A stretch of DNA of 64,000 bases from Cryobacterium arcticum (GCF_001679725.1 NZ_CP016282.1:4110502-4174501); one strand, 5' to 3'. Shown: positions 34,326 to 45,736, numbered from the stretch's first letter. The notes: generated from the sequence alone by a model not told the origin. Program-made: numbers and translations.

Positions 34326-35126
34326 ATGGACGATCCAGGCACACCGGCCAACGCGGCACCGGACACCGCCGCGCGCCCGGACCCGGCCGACCACCTCGCG
34401 ACGCTGACCGAGATGTTCACCCGCGATCCGGATGCCGTTCCCGGCTACCTGAGCAGCCGGTCCGGGCTGCCGGGCCCGCGGGCCAACCTGCCGCTCGCCG
34501 ACGCCTTCGCCGCAACGGCCCCCGCCGACCTGATCTGGAGCCTGGCCGATTCGGCCGACGAATACCTGGCCTTCTGCGGAACGGAGGGACTCGGCCGGTT
34601 GGCCCTCGAGCCCGCCGACCGCCCCGGCGCCCTCGCCGCCCTCCGCCGTGCCGCCGCCGACGAACGCTGGCGGGTGCGGGAGGGTGCGGCCAGGGCCCTG
34701 CAGCTGGTCGGTGACGCCGACCCGGAGGTGATGCACGGGGTCGTCGACGAGTGGTCGAACGCGGCGGATGCCTGGCTCGCGCGCGCCGCCCTGGCCGCGA
34801 TCTGCGAGCCGCGGCTGCTGCAGACCAGCCCGGCCCAGGCGCTGGCGCTGCGCACCTGCGACCGCGCCACCGCCCTGCTGCTCGGCAGCGCGCCGATCGT
34901 GACCGACCCGGCCAGGGCCAGGGAGGCGCACCGGGTGCTGCGCCAGGCGCTCGGCTACGGCTGGAGCGTGGCCATCGCGGCCAGCCCCGAAGAGGGCCTC
35001 GCCGCGTTCCGCACGCTGTCCGCCAGCGAGAACCCGGACGCCCGCTGGATCGTACGCTCCAACCTCACCAAGGCCCGGCTGCGCACCGTGCTCGCCGAAC
35101 ACAACCTCTGGGGCGCCCTGGGCTGA
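34326..35126 (+). CDS. HEAT-repeat-like protein
   Basis: 266 aa, no signal peptide or membrane helix. The middle is built of short amphipathic helix pairs (ALAALRRAAADERWRVREGA, ARALQLVGDADPEVMHGVVD, WLARAALAAICEPRLL), the pattern of HEAT/Armadillo-like repeats. The ATG at 34326 follows TAGGGGGTCACC. Proteins of this type are usually adaptors or phosphatase-like regulators. It stands alone between two minus-strand units. Confidence 0.78.
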   Translation: MDDPGTPANAAPDTAARPDPADHLATLTEMFTRDPDAVPGYLSSRSGLPGPRANLPLADAFAATAPADLIWSLADSADEYLAFCGTEGLGRLALEPADRPGALAALRRAAADERWRVREGAARALQLVGDADPEVMHGVVDEWSNAADAWLARAALAAICEPRLLQTSPAQALALRTCDRATALLLGSAPIVTDPARAREAHRVLRQALGYGWSVAIAASPEEGLAAFRTLSASENPDARWIVRSNLTKARLRTVLAEHNLWGALG

Positions 35127-35150
35127 GCGCCCTCAGCGTGACGTGCCGGG

Positions 35151-36524
35151 TCAGAGGGCGTTGACGGCGCCGAGCACCTTGGTGAGGGAGTCCTTGGCGT
35201 CTCCGAACAGCAGCGTTGTCTTCGGGTCGAAGAGCAGCTCGTTCTCGATGCCCGCGAACCCGGGGCGCATGGACCGCTTGAGGAAGACGATCTGACGCGC
35301 GTCCTCCACCTCGAGGATCGGCATCCCGTAGATGGGTGAGCCCGGCGAGGTCTTGGCGGCCGGGTTGACCACGTCGTTGGCGCCCACGACGAGCACCACG
35401 TCGGTGTTCTTGAACTCGGGGTTGACCTCGGCCATCTCCTTGAGCGACTCGTAGGGCACATTGGCCTCGGCGAGCAGCACGTTCATGTGCCCGGGCATGC
35501 GGCCGGCCACCGGATGGATCGCGAAGGCCACATCCACACCGCGAGCCTCGAGGGTCGTCGCGAGCTCGGCGATGGTGTGCTGGCCCTGCGCCACAGCCAG
35601 GCCGTAGCCGGGCACGATCACGACGCGCTGGGCGTAGGCGAGCATCACGGCCACGTCCTCGGCGTTGGAGGAGCGCACCGGCCGGTTGGACTGCACGGTG
35701 GATCCGGCGGTGGAGCCGCCGCGGAACGCGCCGAACATGATGCCGCTCACGCCGCGGCCCATGGCGGAGGCCATGGCGCGGGTGAGGATGGTGCCGCTGG
35801 CTCCCACGAGGGTGCCGGCGACCACGAGCAGCACGTTGTCCAGCACCACGCCGGAGGCGGCGACCGCGAGGCCGGTGAACGCGTTGAGCAGCGAGATCAC
35901 GATGGGCACATCGGCACCGCCGACCGGCAGCACCAGCAGCAGCCCGACGGCCAGGCCGATCACGAGCAGCAGCAGCGCCCAGCCGGTGGACCCGGTGGCC
36001 ACGACGACCCCGCCGATGACCACGGCCGCGACGGCCGCGAGGCTCATGACCCACTTCATGCCGGAGAAGACGACCGGGCGGGTGGTGATGAGTTCCTGCA
36101 GCTTGGCCACCGTGATCGCGGAGCCGGCGAACGACACCGCACCCACGAGCATGGTGAAGACCACCGCGACGAGCACCCAGGGGCCGTCGCTGTGGCCCAG
36201 TTCGAGCATTGCCACGAGCGCCGCGGCGCCACCGCCGACACCGTTGAACAGCGCCACCAGTTGGGGCATCTGGGTCATCTGCACCCGGCGGGAGATCGGG
36301 GCGGCGATCGCGGAGCCCACGGCGATGGCGAGCAGGATGTACGGGATGTTGTCGAGCTTGGCGGAGAGGAAGACCGTGATCACGGCGACCGTGGCCCCGG
36401 CGGCACCGATCAGGTTGCCCCGGCGTGCGGTCTTCGGTGAGCTCAGGCCCTTGAGGGCGAGGATGAAGCAGACGGCGGCGGCCAGGTAGAGCAGAGCGGT
36501 CCACTCGGCGGACAGGAGGCTCAT
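35151..36524 (-). CDS. pntB: NAD(P) transhydrogenase, beta subunit
   Basis: 457 aa with about eight membrane helices, then the NADP-binding domain III (YAQRVVIVPGYGLAVAQGQ, ADVAFAIHPVAGRMPGHMNVLLAEANVPY). Coupled to pntAB by ATGA. With the alpha subunits it forms the proton-translocating transhydrogenase that makes NADPH from NADH using the proton gradient. Ends 25 bases after the convergent HEAT gene stop. Confidence 0.95.
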   Translation of the reverse strand: MSLLSAEWTALLYLAAAVCFILALKGLSSPKTARRGNLIGAAGATVAVITVFLSAKLDNIPYILLAIAVGSAIAAPISRRVQMTQMPQLVALFNGVGGGAAALVAMLELGHSDGPWVLVAVVFTMLVGAVSFAGSAITVAKLQELITTRPVVFSGMKWVMSLAAVAAVVIGGVVVATGSTGWALLLLVIGLAVGLLLVLPVGGADVPIVISLLNAFTGLAVAASGVVLDNVLLVVAGTLVGASGTILTRAMASAMGRGVSGIMFGAFRGGSTAGSTVQSNRPVRSSNAEDVAVMLAYAQRVVIVPGYGLAVAQGQHTIAELATTLEARGVDVAFAIHPVAGRMPGHMNVLLAEANVPYESLKEMAEVNPEFKNTDVVLVVGANDVVNPAAKTSPGSPIYGMPILEVEDARQIVFLKRSMRPGFAGIENELLFDPKTTLLFGDAKDSLTKVLGAVNAL

Positions 36525-36829
36525 TTGGTGGTGTCCTTCGTGGTGGCGGCGGGCTTCCGGCCGCGGAACATGCCCAGCATGCGGTCGGTGACGACGAAGC
36601 CGCCCACGAGGTTCGCGGTGGCCAGGGCCACGGCGAGGAGCGCGACGGCCAGCAGCCACGGGTCGTCGAGCTGGCCGGCGACGATGATCGCGCCGATCAG
36701 GATGATGCCGTGGATGGCGTTGGCGCCGCTCATCAGCGGGGTGTGCAGGGTGCTGGACACCTTGGAGACCACCTCGAAGCCGACGAAGACGGTCAACACG
36801 ATGACCGTCAGGAGGGTGATCGGATCCAT
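36521..36829 (-). CDS. pntAB: NAD(P) transhydrogenase, alpha subunit part 2 (membrane)
   Basis: 102 aa, three hydrophobic segments (LTVIVLTVFVGFEVVSKV, NAIHGIILIGAIIVAGQ, LLAVALLAVALATANLVGG). It carries the membrane part of the split alpha subunit. It begins in a TGATG overlap with pntAA and ends in ATGA overlap with pntB, so all three are one translational unit. The split alpha layout is usual in actinobacteria. Confidence 0.93.
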   Translation of the reverse strand: MDPITLLTVIVLTVFVGFEVVSKVSSTLHTPLMSGANAIHGIILIGAIIVAGQLDDPWLLAVALLAVALATANLVGGFVVTDRMLGMFRGRKPAATTKDTTK

Positions 36830-37974
36830 CAGTTCTTTCCTTCCAACGCGGCCGCGGTGGGTGCGTGGCGCACCTCGCCGCCGGAGGTGAGACAGGCGCC
36901 GGCGACGACCTCGTCGGCGCAGTCGGGAACGACCTGGCCGTCGGTCGTCATGAGCGCGAGCAGGTTGGCGACGTTCTTGGCGTACAGCCGGGATGCGTCG
37001 GACGCCATCGCGCTGGCGGCGTCCCGCATGCCCACCAGGGTGACGACCCCGTCGCCGGCGCTGGTGGGAACCAGCTGGTCCTCGCCGGGCAGCACGCCCT
37101 CAACGTTGCCGCCGGTTTCGGCGGCCAGGTCGACCACAACGGAGCCGGCCGGCATGGCGGCGACCATCTCCCGGGTGACCAGGAGCGGGGCCGGCCGGCC
37201 GGGGATCGCGGCGGTGGTGATGAGCACATCCGCCTTGGCCACGTAGGGCGCGAGCAGCTCGCGCTGGCGCACGGCCCGGTCCTCGGCGAGTTCGGTGGCG
37301 TACCCGCCGGCGCCCTCCACGGCGTCCAGGTCGAGGGAGATGAAGGTGCCGCCCATCGAGGTGACCTCGTCGGCCGAGGCCGGGCGCACGTCGTAGGCGG
37401 AGACCCGGGCACCGAGGCGCTTGGCGGTTCCGATGGCCTGCAGCCCGGCCACACCGGCGCCGAGCACGAGCACCCGGGCCGGCGGGATGGTGCCGGCCGC
37501 CGTCATGTAGAGCGGGAAGAAGCGTGGGAACCGGATGGTGGCCTCGAGCACCGCGCGGTAGCCGGCGACGAGAGCCTGGGAGGTGAGGGCATCCATCGAC
37601 TGGGCGCGGGAGATGCGCGGGACCAGCTCGAGGGCGAAGGAGGTGACCTGGGCGGCGGCGAGGGCGGCCACGGTGGGCAACTCGGACGCCGGGGATGCCA
37701 GGCCCACGGTGATGGTGCCGGCTGGCAGGGTGGCGGCGAGTTCGGGGCTCAGCGGTCGCACGTGGCAGAGCACGTCGAAGGTGGTGGCGTCGAAGGCGCC
37801 AGCGACGTGCGCCCCGGCCTTCTCGTAGGCGGCGTCGGAGTAGCCGGAGGCGGCCCCGGCGCCGGACTCGACGGTGACGTCCACGCCCAGCGCGGTGAGT
37901 TGGAGCACCGTTTCCGGTGTTGCTGCGACACGTTTTTCGCCGTCTCGGCGTTCACGCCCAATGCCAACCTTCAC
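36829..37974 (-). CDS. pntAA: NAD(P) transhydrogenase, alpha subunit part 1 (NAD-binding)
   Basis: 381 aa. I chose the GTG at 37974 because AAAGGAG lies 9 bases upstream and the protein starts MKVGIGRERRDGEKRVAATP, the conserved opening. The NAD site VLVLGAGVAGLQAIGTAKRLG and the RDGEKR and SGAG regions are typical of the AlaDH/PNT fold. It is the first gene of the pnt operon. The upstream 196 bases separate it from the divergent BCCT gene. Confidence 0.94.
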   Translation of the reverse strand: MKVGIGRERRDGEKRVAATPETVLQLTALGVDVTVESGAGAASGYSDAAYEKAGAHVAGAFDATTFDVLCHVRPLSPELAATLPAGTITVGLASPASELPTVAALAAAQVTSFALELVPRISRAQSMDALTSQALVAGYRAVLEATIRFPRFFPLYMTAAGTIPPARVLVLGAGVAGLQAIGTAKRLGARVSAYDVRPASADEVTSMGGTFISLDLDAVEGAGGYATELAEDRAVRQRELLAPYVAKADVLITTAAIPGRPAPLLVTREMVAAMPAGSVVVDLAAETGGNVEGVLPGEDQLVPTSAGDGVVTLVGMRDAASAMASDASRLYAKNVANLLALMTTDGQVVPDCADEVVAGACLTSGGEVRHAPTAAALEGKN

Positions 37975-38171
37975 GAGCAACCACTCCTTTGACGCATCTG
38001 CCACCGGACGAGCGTAAACGGGGTCGTTCGCGCGTCCCAGGGCGATCTCACTTCGTAGCGTACCGTCGTCGATTCCCGGCCCACGGCGATTTTCCGGGCC
38101 CTAAGACCCTGCCAATGGACCTGTCCGGTTGGCCAAGGACCACTCGCACGTCCTAGGGTGGAGGGTTGGCC

Positions 38172-40298
38172 GTGCCGTTTTCGGCGCCCGCCCCTTCTCG
38201 AATCGCACGATCTTCCCGCACTGCCGCCGGCGCCCCCGCCCGAGCAGCGCTCGGTCCCGGGACGCCCCGACTCGATTGGTTGCCCGTTATCAGTTCCACC
38301 GAACCCGACGCCGCGGCGCGCACTCCCAGCGCGACCCCGCCCCCGTTGATCCCTCCCACTTCAGCCGCTTCGACGAACCGGCGCCGCCGTTTCGGCGTGC
38401 ATGTGGCCGCCCCGAGAATCTTCTACCCTGCGCTGGCCATCATCGTCGCCGTGGTTCTCATCAGCATCCTCTTCCCGGTCCGCACGGGCGCCGTTCTGGC
38501 GCAACTGCAGACCCTGGTCGTGGCGGGCCTCGGCCCGTACTACGTGGTGCTGGTGGCATTCTTCGTCATTTTCGCGGTGTGGATGGGTCTGAGCCGGTTC
38601 GGCGACATCAAGCTCGGCCAGGACGACGATGCGCCGGAGTTCGGGCTGATGTCCTGGTTCGCGATGCTCTTCGCCGCCGGAATGGGTATCGGCCTGGTGT
38701 TCTGGGGCGCCGCGGAGCCGCTCACGTACTTCCTCGAACCCAAGCCCGGCGTGCACGGCAGCAAGCCGGAACTGGCGGCAGCAGCCATGTCGCAGACGTT
38801 CCTGCACTGGGGTTTCCACGCCTGGGCGGTCTACGCCGTTGTCGGCCTCTCGCTTGCCTACGCGATTCACCGCAAGGGCCGGCCGGTGTCGATCCGGTGG
38901 GCCCTCGAGCCGTTGCTCGGCGACAAGGTCAAGGGTCGTCTCGGCGACGCGATCGACGTCACCGCGATCGTGGGCACCCTGTTCGGTGTGGCCACCTCGC
39001 TCGGGCTCGGTGTGAAGCAGATTGCCGCGGGGCTGCGCCACCTGGGCGTCGTCGACTCGGTCAGCAACACCCTGCTGGTGGTCCTGATCGTGATCATCAC
39101 CCTGATCGCCATCGCCAGTGTCGTCAGCGGCGTCGGCAAGGGCATCAAGTGGCTCTCCAACATCAACCTCGGCGGGGCGGCGTTGTTCCTCGTCGCCGTT
39201 CTGCTGCTCGGGCCCACGATGTACCTGCTGCGCGTCTTCGTGCAGTCCCTCGGCGGGTACTTCCAGAACATCGTGGGTCTCACCTTCGATGCGAGCGCCT
39301 TCACCGGTTCGGCCGGCCTGGACTGGCAGGGTAGCTGGACCGTCTTCTACTGGGGCTGGTGGATCTCCTGGGCACCGTTCGTCGGGGTCTTCATCGCCCG
39401 CATCTCCCGTGGCCGCACGGTGCGCGAGTTCGTCGCCGGTGTGCTCCTGGTTCCCACGCTCGTCACCTTCCTCTGGTTCGCCGTCATGGGCGGCAGCGTC
39501 ATCAAGCAGGTCTGGGAGAACCCCGCCGCCCTCGTCGACCCAGAGGTGGGGATCGTTCCGGAGAACGTGCTCTTCGATTTCCTGGCACAGCTTCCCCTCG
39601 GGCCGGTTCTGGCCGTGCTCGCCGTCGTGATCGTGGCGATATTCTTCATCACCTCGGCCGACTCCGGCTCCCTCGTCATCGACATGCTCGCCTCCGGCGG
39701 CGAGACGGATCCGCCCAAGTGGAGCCGCATCCTGTGGGCGAGCCTGGTTGGCGTCGTCGCGATCGCCCTGCTGCTGGCCGGCGGCCTGTCCGCGCTGCAG
39801 ACCGGTGCCATCCTCACGGCGATCCCCGTCAGTGTGGTGATGATCGGTATGTGCATCGCCACGTATCGCGCCTTCCGCGCCGAACACCAGGTGCTGGTGC
39901 AGGTCGAACGCCGGGTACGCCGGGAAGAGATGGCCCGCCGGATCAGCAAGAGCGTCACCAACCACCTGGAGAACAACTTCGACGAGCACTTCGGCGACCA
40001 GATGGACGGCCGCATCACCGCCGCGATCACGGATGCCGCCGGCAACGTGTCCGTCCAGACGCGAGAACGGCGCTCCTTCTGGCCGCGCCGGCCGCGCGCA
40101 GCAACACCCCTCGAAGACCGGCCTGACCTGGGCGACCCGGCGTCGGAGGAGATGCAGGACCTCGGTGACCTGATGCCGCAGGACCCGCAGCCCACGGCGG
40201 ACACGTCGTCGGCGGCAGACCACGCCGAACCCGACGCCGAGACGCCGGATGCCACTCTCGCGCCGGACGCCGACCCGGAGGACCCGCGCACATCGTGA
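38172..40298 (+). CDS. BCCT family transporter (choline/glycine betaine type)
   Basis: 708 aa from the GTG at 38172, with GGAGG 7 bases upstream (a TTG two codons earlier is less likely). A Pro/Ala-rich N-tail of about 70 residues precedes twelve helices. The BCCT signature WTVFYWGWWISWAPFVG contains the substrate-box tryptophans, and GMGIGLVFWGAAEP forms the TM3 region. A long charged C-terminal tail (after about residue 570) with VERRVRREEMARRI resembles the osmosensing tails of BetP-type carriers. Na+-coupled import of compatible solutes is the likely role. Confidence 0.9.
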   Translation: MPFSAPAPSRIARSSRTAAGAPARAALGPGTPRLDWLPVISSTEPDAAARTPSATPPPLIPPTSAASTNRRRRFGVHVAAPRIFYPALAIIVAVVLISILFPVRTGAVLAQLQTLVVAGLGPYYVVLVAFFVIFAVWMGLSRFGDIKLGQDDDAPEFGLMSWFAMLFAAGMGIGLVFWGAAEPLTYFLEPKPGVHGSKPELAAAAMSQTFLHWGFHAWAVYAVVGLSLAYAIHRKGRPVSIRWALEPLLGDKVKGRLGDAIDVTAIVGTLFGVATSLGLGVKQIAAGLRHLGVVDSVSNTLLVVLIVIITLIAIASVVSGVGKGIKWLSNINLGGAALFLVAVLLLGPTMYLLRVFVQSLGGYFQNIVGLTFDASAFTGSAGLDWQGSWTVFYWGWWISWAPFVGVFIARISRGRTVREFVAGVLLVPTLVTFLWFAVMGGSVIKQVWENPAALVDPEVGIVPENVLFDFLAQLPLGPVLAVLAVVIVAIFFITSADSGSLVIDMLASGGETDPPKWSRILWASLVGVVAIALLLAGGLSALQTGAILTAIPVSVVMIGMCIATYRAFRAEHQVLVQVERRVRREEMARRISKSVTNHLENNFDEHFGDQMDGRITAAITDAAGNVSVQTRERRSFWPRRPRAATPLEDRPDLGDPASEEMQDLGDLMPQDPQPTADTSSAADHAEPDAETPDATLAPDADPEDPRTS

Positions 40299-40348
40299 GC
40301 CGTCTGGCGCACCGGGCCGGCCGGGCCTGACGCGCCGCACACCGACAG

Positions 40349-40388
40349 GGCCTGACCGGTGGGATCATCCCACCGGTCAGGCCTTTTT
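40349..40388 (+). terminator. Strong rho-independent terminator after the BCCT gene
   Basis: A perfect 17-bp stem (40349-40365 paired with 40367-40383, single-base loop), starting GGCCTGACCGGTGGGAT and followed by TTTTT. It lies 50 bases after the BCCT stop. Confidence 0.92.
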
Positions 40389-40503
40389 CGACGGTTGCCG
40401 AAGCCGGCCACTGGCTCGCTCCGTTCGTCAGGTGGGCCCAGAGTCGAGGCTCGGTACCTGCGACAGGTGAGCACAGACCCCCCAAACGCGACAGACTGAG
40501 GAC

Positions 40504-43062
40504 GTGACCCGTCTTCCGTTCGATCCGTCCAGACTCGGTCGCGGGCTCGCATTCGCCTCGGCGATCGATGATCTGAGTGCTGCGCTTGATCGGAGCCGCA
40601 CCGTGGTCGTCAGCGCGCCGCCGGGCACGGGAAAGACCACGCTCGTGCCGCCCATCCTCGCCGATCGGGTTCCGGGTCGTGTGATCGTCACTCAGCCACG
40701 CCGGGTCGCCGCCCGCGCTGCCGCCCGACGACTCGCGCAGTTGGACGGATCCGCTCTGGGCTCTCGCGTCGGATACACCGTCCGTGGCGAACGTCAGGTG
40801 AGTCCAACCACCGTGATCGAGTTCGTGACCGCCGGCGTGCTTCTGCGCCGACTGCCCGATGACCCTGGTCTCGACGGGATCGATGCGGTCATCATCGACG
40901 AAGTGCACGAACGGGCTTTGGAGACGGACCTGCTGATCGGGTTGCTCGGCGAGGTTCGCGAGCTGCGCGACGACCTCGTGCTCATCGCGATGTCCGCCAC
41001 CCTCGACGCCGAGAGGTTCGCGACAATTCTCGGTACGGATGCGTGCCCGGCCCCGATCGTGAGCCAGAGCGTACCGGCCCATCCGCTCGAGGTGCGCTGG
41101 GCGCCCTCTCCCACACCTCGGCTGGATGAGCGGGGCGTCACCCGGGCTTTCCTCGACCACGTCGCGAGCACCGCGGTGGCCGCACACCGCACCCTCGTGC
41201 GCACCGATCCGGCCGCCGATGCTCTCGTCTTCGCTCCGGGTGCGCGTGAGGTCTCCGAGATCGCCGGACGCATCCGTTCTCTCGCCGCGGAGTTCGACGT
41301 GCGGGAACTGCACGGCCAGATCCCCGCCGCAGAGCAGGATACGGTGATCAGTGGGCGGAGCCCCGATGCTGCGGCACGAATCATCGTCACGACGTCACTG
41401 GCCGAATCCTCGCTGACCGTGCCCGGCGTACGCCTGGTCGTCGACACCTGCCTGTCGCGTGCTCCGCAGCGGGATGCTGCGCGCGGCATGAGCGGTCTCG
41501 TCACCGGCCCGACGCCCAAGGCCTCCGCCATTCAGCGCTCGGGGCGCGCCACCCGGCAGGGGCCTGGTGTCGTGATCCGCTGCGTCGACGAGCGCACCTT
41601 CGCCACGGCGCCGTCGCACGCTGCCCCCGAGATCCAGGCGGCAGATCTCACCGATGCAGCCCTGCTCCTCGCTTGCTGGGGCGCCCCACGTGGCGTGGGC
41701 CTGAGGCTGGTCGATCCGCTCCCGTCCGGCAGCCTGGACGAGGCCCTCGCCGCGCTGCGTGGGCTCGGCGCCATCGATGCCGCTGAACGCGCCACCGACG
41801 AAGGGCGAGCGCTCGCCCGCGTCCCTGCACCTCCGCGCCTCGCCCGCGCACTGCGCACCGGGAGTGGCCTGGTCGGCGGGCGCACAGCGGCCGAGGTCAT
41901 CGCGCTGCTCACCGGTGACATCCGCGTTCACGACGGAGACGCCCAGGCCACTCTCAACGCGCTGCGCACTAGGCGAAGCCCGGATGCCCGCCGATGGGAG
42001 CAGGATGTCCGCCGTCTCGAGCGCTTCGCCGGGGCGAGCGACACGGCGCGAGGAGGCAATGATCAGACCGGACTCATCATCGCGCTCGCCTTTCCCGAGT
42101 GGATCGCCCGCCGCGTCGATCAATCGCCCAACGGTGCAACCTTTCTGCTCGCCTCCGGCACCCGTGCCGGGATCACCGGTCCGCTCGCGAGTGCCGACTG
42201 GTTGGCGGTGGCGGACGTCGCTCGGGCAGAGGGACGAGCGGCCGCAGGAACCGGGGCACTCATCCGCTCTGCCGCCGTCATCTCCGAGAACCAGGCGGAG
42301 CAGGTGGCGCCCCATCTCTGCACAGACCGGGTCGAAGCACGGTTCGTGGACGGGCGCGTCGTGGCCCGCCGCGAACGTCGGATCGGGGCGATCATTCGCT
42401 CGTCCGTGCCGGTGCGCGTACCGGCGGACGATGGCGGACGGGATGCCGTCCGCCGTGCCGTCACAGCGCACGGCCTCGGAGTGTTCATCTGGTCAGACGC
42501 CGCGGACGCTCTGCGGCGTCGCCTCGCGCTGCTGCATCGCGAGCTCGGATCGCCCTGGCCGGATGTCTCAGACACCGTTCTGCTCGCTACGCTCGATTCC
42601 TGGCTCGGCCCCGAGCTGAGCGACCTGGCCGCCGGCACTCCGGCCGCGCGCATCGACCTTGCCCCTGCGCTCCGCCGCACCCTGCCCTGGCCTGCCGCGG
42701 TCGACCTTGACGCTCTGGTTCCGGAGCGCCTCCAGGTTCCCAGCGGTTCGCAGGTCCGTCTCAGCTACCCACCCGCCGATGATTCGTCGGCTCGTCCCGT
42801 TGTGGCTGTGAAACTCCAGGAATGCTTCGGGTGGGCAGAGACCCCACGAGTCTGCGGAGGACGAGTGCCGGTGTTGTTCCACTTGCTTTCCCCCGCCGGG
42901 CATCCCCTTGCCGTGACCGACGACCTCGCATCCTTCTGGGAAGGTCCGTACTCCCAGGTGCGAGCGGAGATGCGCGGACGCTACCCGAAGCACCCCTGGC
43001 CGGAGGACCCCTGGTCCGCCGTACCCACCCGGCACACCACGCGCCGCGCTGCCCTAGGTTAG
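40504..43062 (+). CDS. hrpB: ATP-dependent RNA helicase HrpB
   Basis: 852 aa from a GTG. DEAH/RHA-type SF2 helicase: Walker A APPGTGKTT, QPRRVAARAAARRLA, the box IIDEVHERALETDLLIG (DEVH), SATLD, and the late QRSGRATRQGPGV. The C-terminal half contains the HrpB-specific region and ends HPWPEDPWSAVPTRHT, the family's closing motif. HrpB is not essential and its RNA substrate is unclear. It is convergent with dnaB. Codon use looks slightly less GC-biased than neighbours, which is only an impression. Confidence 0.93.
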   Translation: MTRLPFDPSRLGRGLAFASAIDDLSAALDRSRTVVVSAPPGTGKTTLVPPILADRVPGRVIVTQPRRVAARAAARRLAQLDGSALGSRVGYTVRGERQVSPTTVIEFVTAGVLLRRLPDDPGLDGIDAVIIDEVHERALETDLLIGLLGEVRELRDDLVLIAMSATLDAERFATILGTDACPAPIVSQSVPAHPLEVRWAPSPTPRLDERGVTRAFLDHVASTAVAAHRTLVRTDPAADALVFAPGAREVSEIAGRIRSLAAEFDVRELHGQIPAAEQDTVISGRSPDAAARIIVTTSLAESSLTVPGVRLVVDTCLSRAPQRDAARGMSGLVTGPTPKASAIQRSGRATRQGPGVVIRCVDERTFATAPSHAAPEIQAADLTDAALLLACWGAPRGVGLRLVDPLPSGSLDEALAALRGLGAIDAAERATDEGRALARVPAPPRLARALRTGSGLVGGRTAAEVIALLTGDIRVHDGDAQATLNALRTRRSPDARRWEQDVRRLERFAGASDTARGGNDQTGLIIALAFPEWIARRVDQSPNGATFLLASGTRAGITGPLASADWLAVADVARAEGRAAAGTGALIRSAAVISENQAEQVAPHLCTDRVEARFVDGRVVARRERRIGAIIRSSVPVRVPADDGGRDAVRRAVTAHGLGVFIWSDAADALRRRLALLHRELGSPWPDVSDTVLLATLDSWLGPELSDLAAGTPAARIDLAPALRRTLPWPAAVDLDALVPERLQVPSGSQVRLSYPPADDSSARPVVAVKLQECFGWAETPRVCGGRVPVLFHLLSPAGHPLAVTDDLASFWEGPYSQVRAEMRGRYPKHPWPEDPWSAVPTRHTTRRAALG

Positions 43063-43096
43063 GCCGGCGACAGACGACCCAGCGGTCAGCTGACAG

Positions 43097-44515
<1,419 letters not shown>

Positions 44516-44640
44516 GCCGGGCCTCCTCTGTTGGTGTGATTCAGGTCTATCAGGAGCCGATGACACCGGCCGCCCGGCACGCAGGCGCATCCGGTGATCG
44601 ACCCGCTTGCCTACCCTAGAGAGGCTTGACTCCGCAGCCA

Positions 44641-44846
44641 AACCGCCCTGTGGATAACCCTGTGGGGAATCTGCGTGAAACGCCGCCGCGCTTGTGCACA
44701 AGCTGTGCACTCACCTGTGGACAACTCACGAGTATTAAAGTTAAAACACCGTTTGATCTGGCTTTTATTCTATTCACACGTGTGTGGAAAAACTTGTTTC
44801 AATACTCGCTTGAATGTTGATGAAATAGGTGGACACCTGTGCACAA
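44641..44846. other. AT-rich segment with clustered DnaA-box-like sequences
   Basis: Within the 442-base dnaB-rplI gap, TGTGGATAA (44649-44657, an exact inverted TTATCCACA), TGTGGACAA (44716-44724, an exact inverted TTGTCCACA), TGTGGAAAA (44783-44791), TTGTGCACA (44692-44700) and TGTGCACAA (44838-44846) crowd around a roughly 100-base AT-rich stretch (44728-44830). CGAGTATT (44729-44736) and AATACTCG (44801-44808) form an inverted repeat across it. It looks like a DnaA-binding locus with an unwinding-type tract. Whether it is an origin, a titration site or dnaB control is unknown. Confidence 0.6.
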
Positions 44847-44907
44847 AGGGGTGGAAAGCGCCGCCGGAATGTGCCACAAATTGGGGCATGGCGGCGGCGT
44901 TAAAGAG

Positions 44908-44943
44908 GTGTAGCGGTGGTCCCCGAAGGAACCACCGCTACAC
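44908..44943 (-). terminator. Terminator hairpin after rplI
   Basis: A perfect 13-bp stem GTGTAGCGGTGGT / ACCACCGCTACAC with a 10-base loop, 14 bases past the rplI stop on the minus strand, followed by CTCTTTAA. It closes the rpsF-ssb-rpsR-rplI operon. Confidence 0.85.
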
Positions 44944-44957
44944 CCGAGTACAGACGC

Positions 44958-45407
44958 TTACTTAGCGGCTACCACCTGAAGGGTGATGGTCGCGCTGAGC
45001 TCGTCGCGCAGACGAACCGTCGCGGTGTGCTCGCCGGTCGCCTTGATCGGGCTGAGCTCGATCTTGCGCTTGTCGACGGCACCGAGACCGGCAGCGGCAA
45101 CCGCTTCGGCCACGTCGGTGGTCTTGACGGAGCCGAACAGGCGTCCGCCGGCGCCGGCCTTGACGACCAGCTTGACCTTGGTGCTCTCAAGGGCGACCTT
45201 GAGGGCCTGGGCCTCTTCGAGGGTGGCGTGCTCGCGGGCTACGCGGGCGGCCTTGATCTGCTCGATCTGCTTTTCGCCACCGCGGGTCCACGCAACAGCG
45301 AAGCCCTGGGGGAGAAGGTAGTTGCGAGCGAACCCGTTCTTGACATCAACGATGTCACCGGGGGTGCCGAGGCCGGAGACCTCGTGCGTCAGAATCAGTT
45401 TCGACAT
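44958..45407 (-). CDS. rplI: 50S ribosomal protein L9
   Basis: 149 aa. The conserved N-domain [32 protein letters not shown] is followed by the long connecting helix and a C-terminal domain. It is the last gene of rpsF-ssb-rpsR-rplI, 11 bases after rpsR. Confidence 0.98.
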   Translation of the reverse strand: MSKLILTHEVSGLGTPGDIVDVKNGFARNYLLPQGFAVAWTRGGEKQIEQIKAARVAREHATLEEAQALKVALESTKVKLVVKAGAGGRLFGSVKTTDVAEAVAAAGLGAVDKRKIELSPIKATGEHTATVRLRDELSATITLQVVAAK

Positions 45408-45418
45408 GTGAGGGCTCC

Positions 45419-45682
45419 TTACCGGCCTGAGCCGGCGTAGGGCAGCAAGGCCATTTCGCGGGCGTTCTTGACGGCACGCGCGATCAGGCGCTGCTCCTGG
45501 ACGGAGACGCCGGTGATGCGGCGGGCGCGGATCTTTCCACGCTCTGAGATGAACTTCCGAAGAGTGGGGACATCTTTGTAATCGATGACACCAACCCGGA
45601 TCGACTTCGCGGGGGCGGCGTTCTTGCCACCCTTAGCACCGCGGAGCGGCTTGCGGCGGTCGCCGCTCGACTTTCCAGCCAT
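45419..45682 (-). CDS. rpsR: 30S ribosomal protein S18
   Basis: 87 aa, Gly/Lys-rich N-terminus then the conserved core [29 protein letters not shown]...[19 protein letters not shown]. It lacks the N-terminal CxxC of zinc-binding S18, so it is a cysteine-free (C-minus) form. It lies 54 bases after ssb. Confidence 0.97.
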   Translation of the reverse strand: MAGKSSGDRRKPLRGAKGGKNAAPAKSIRVGVIDYKDVPTLRKFISERGKIRARRITGVSVQEQRLIARAVKNAREMALLPYAGSGR

Positions 45683-45736
45683 GATTTCCTTACTTTCTTA
45701 AACGTGTGTGTGCAGCCGTCAACCGTGAGGTTCGGC

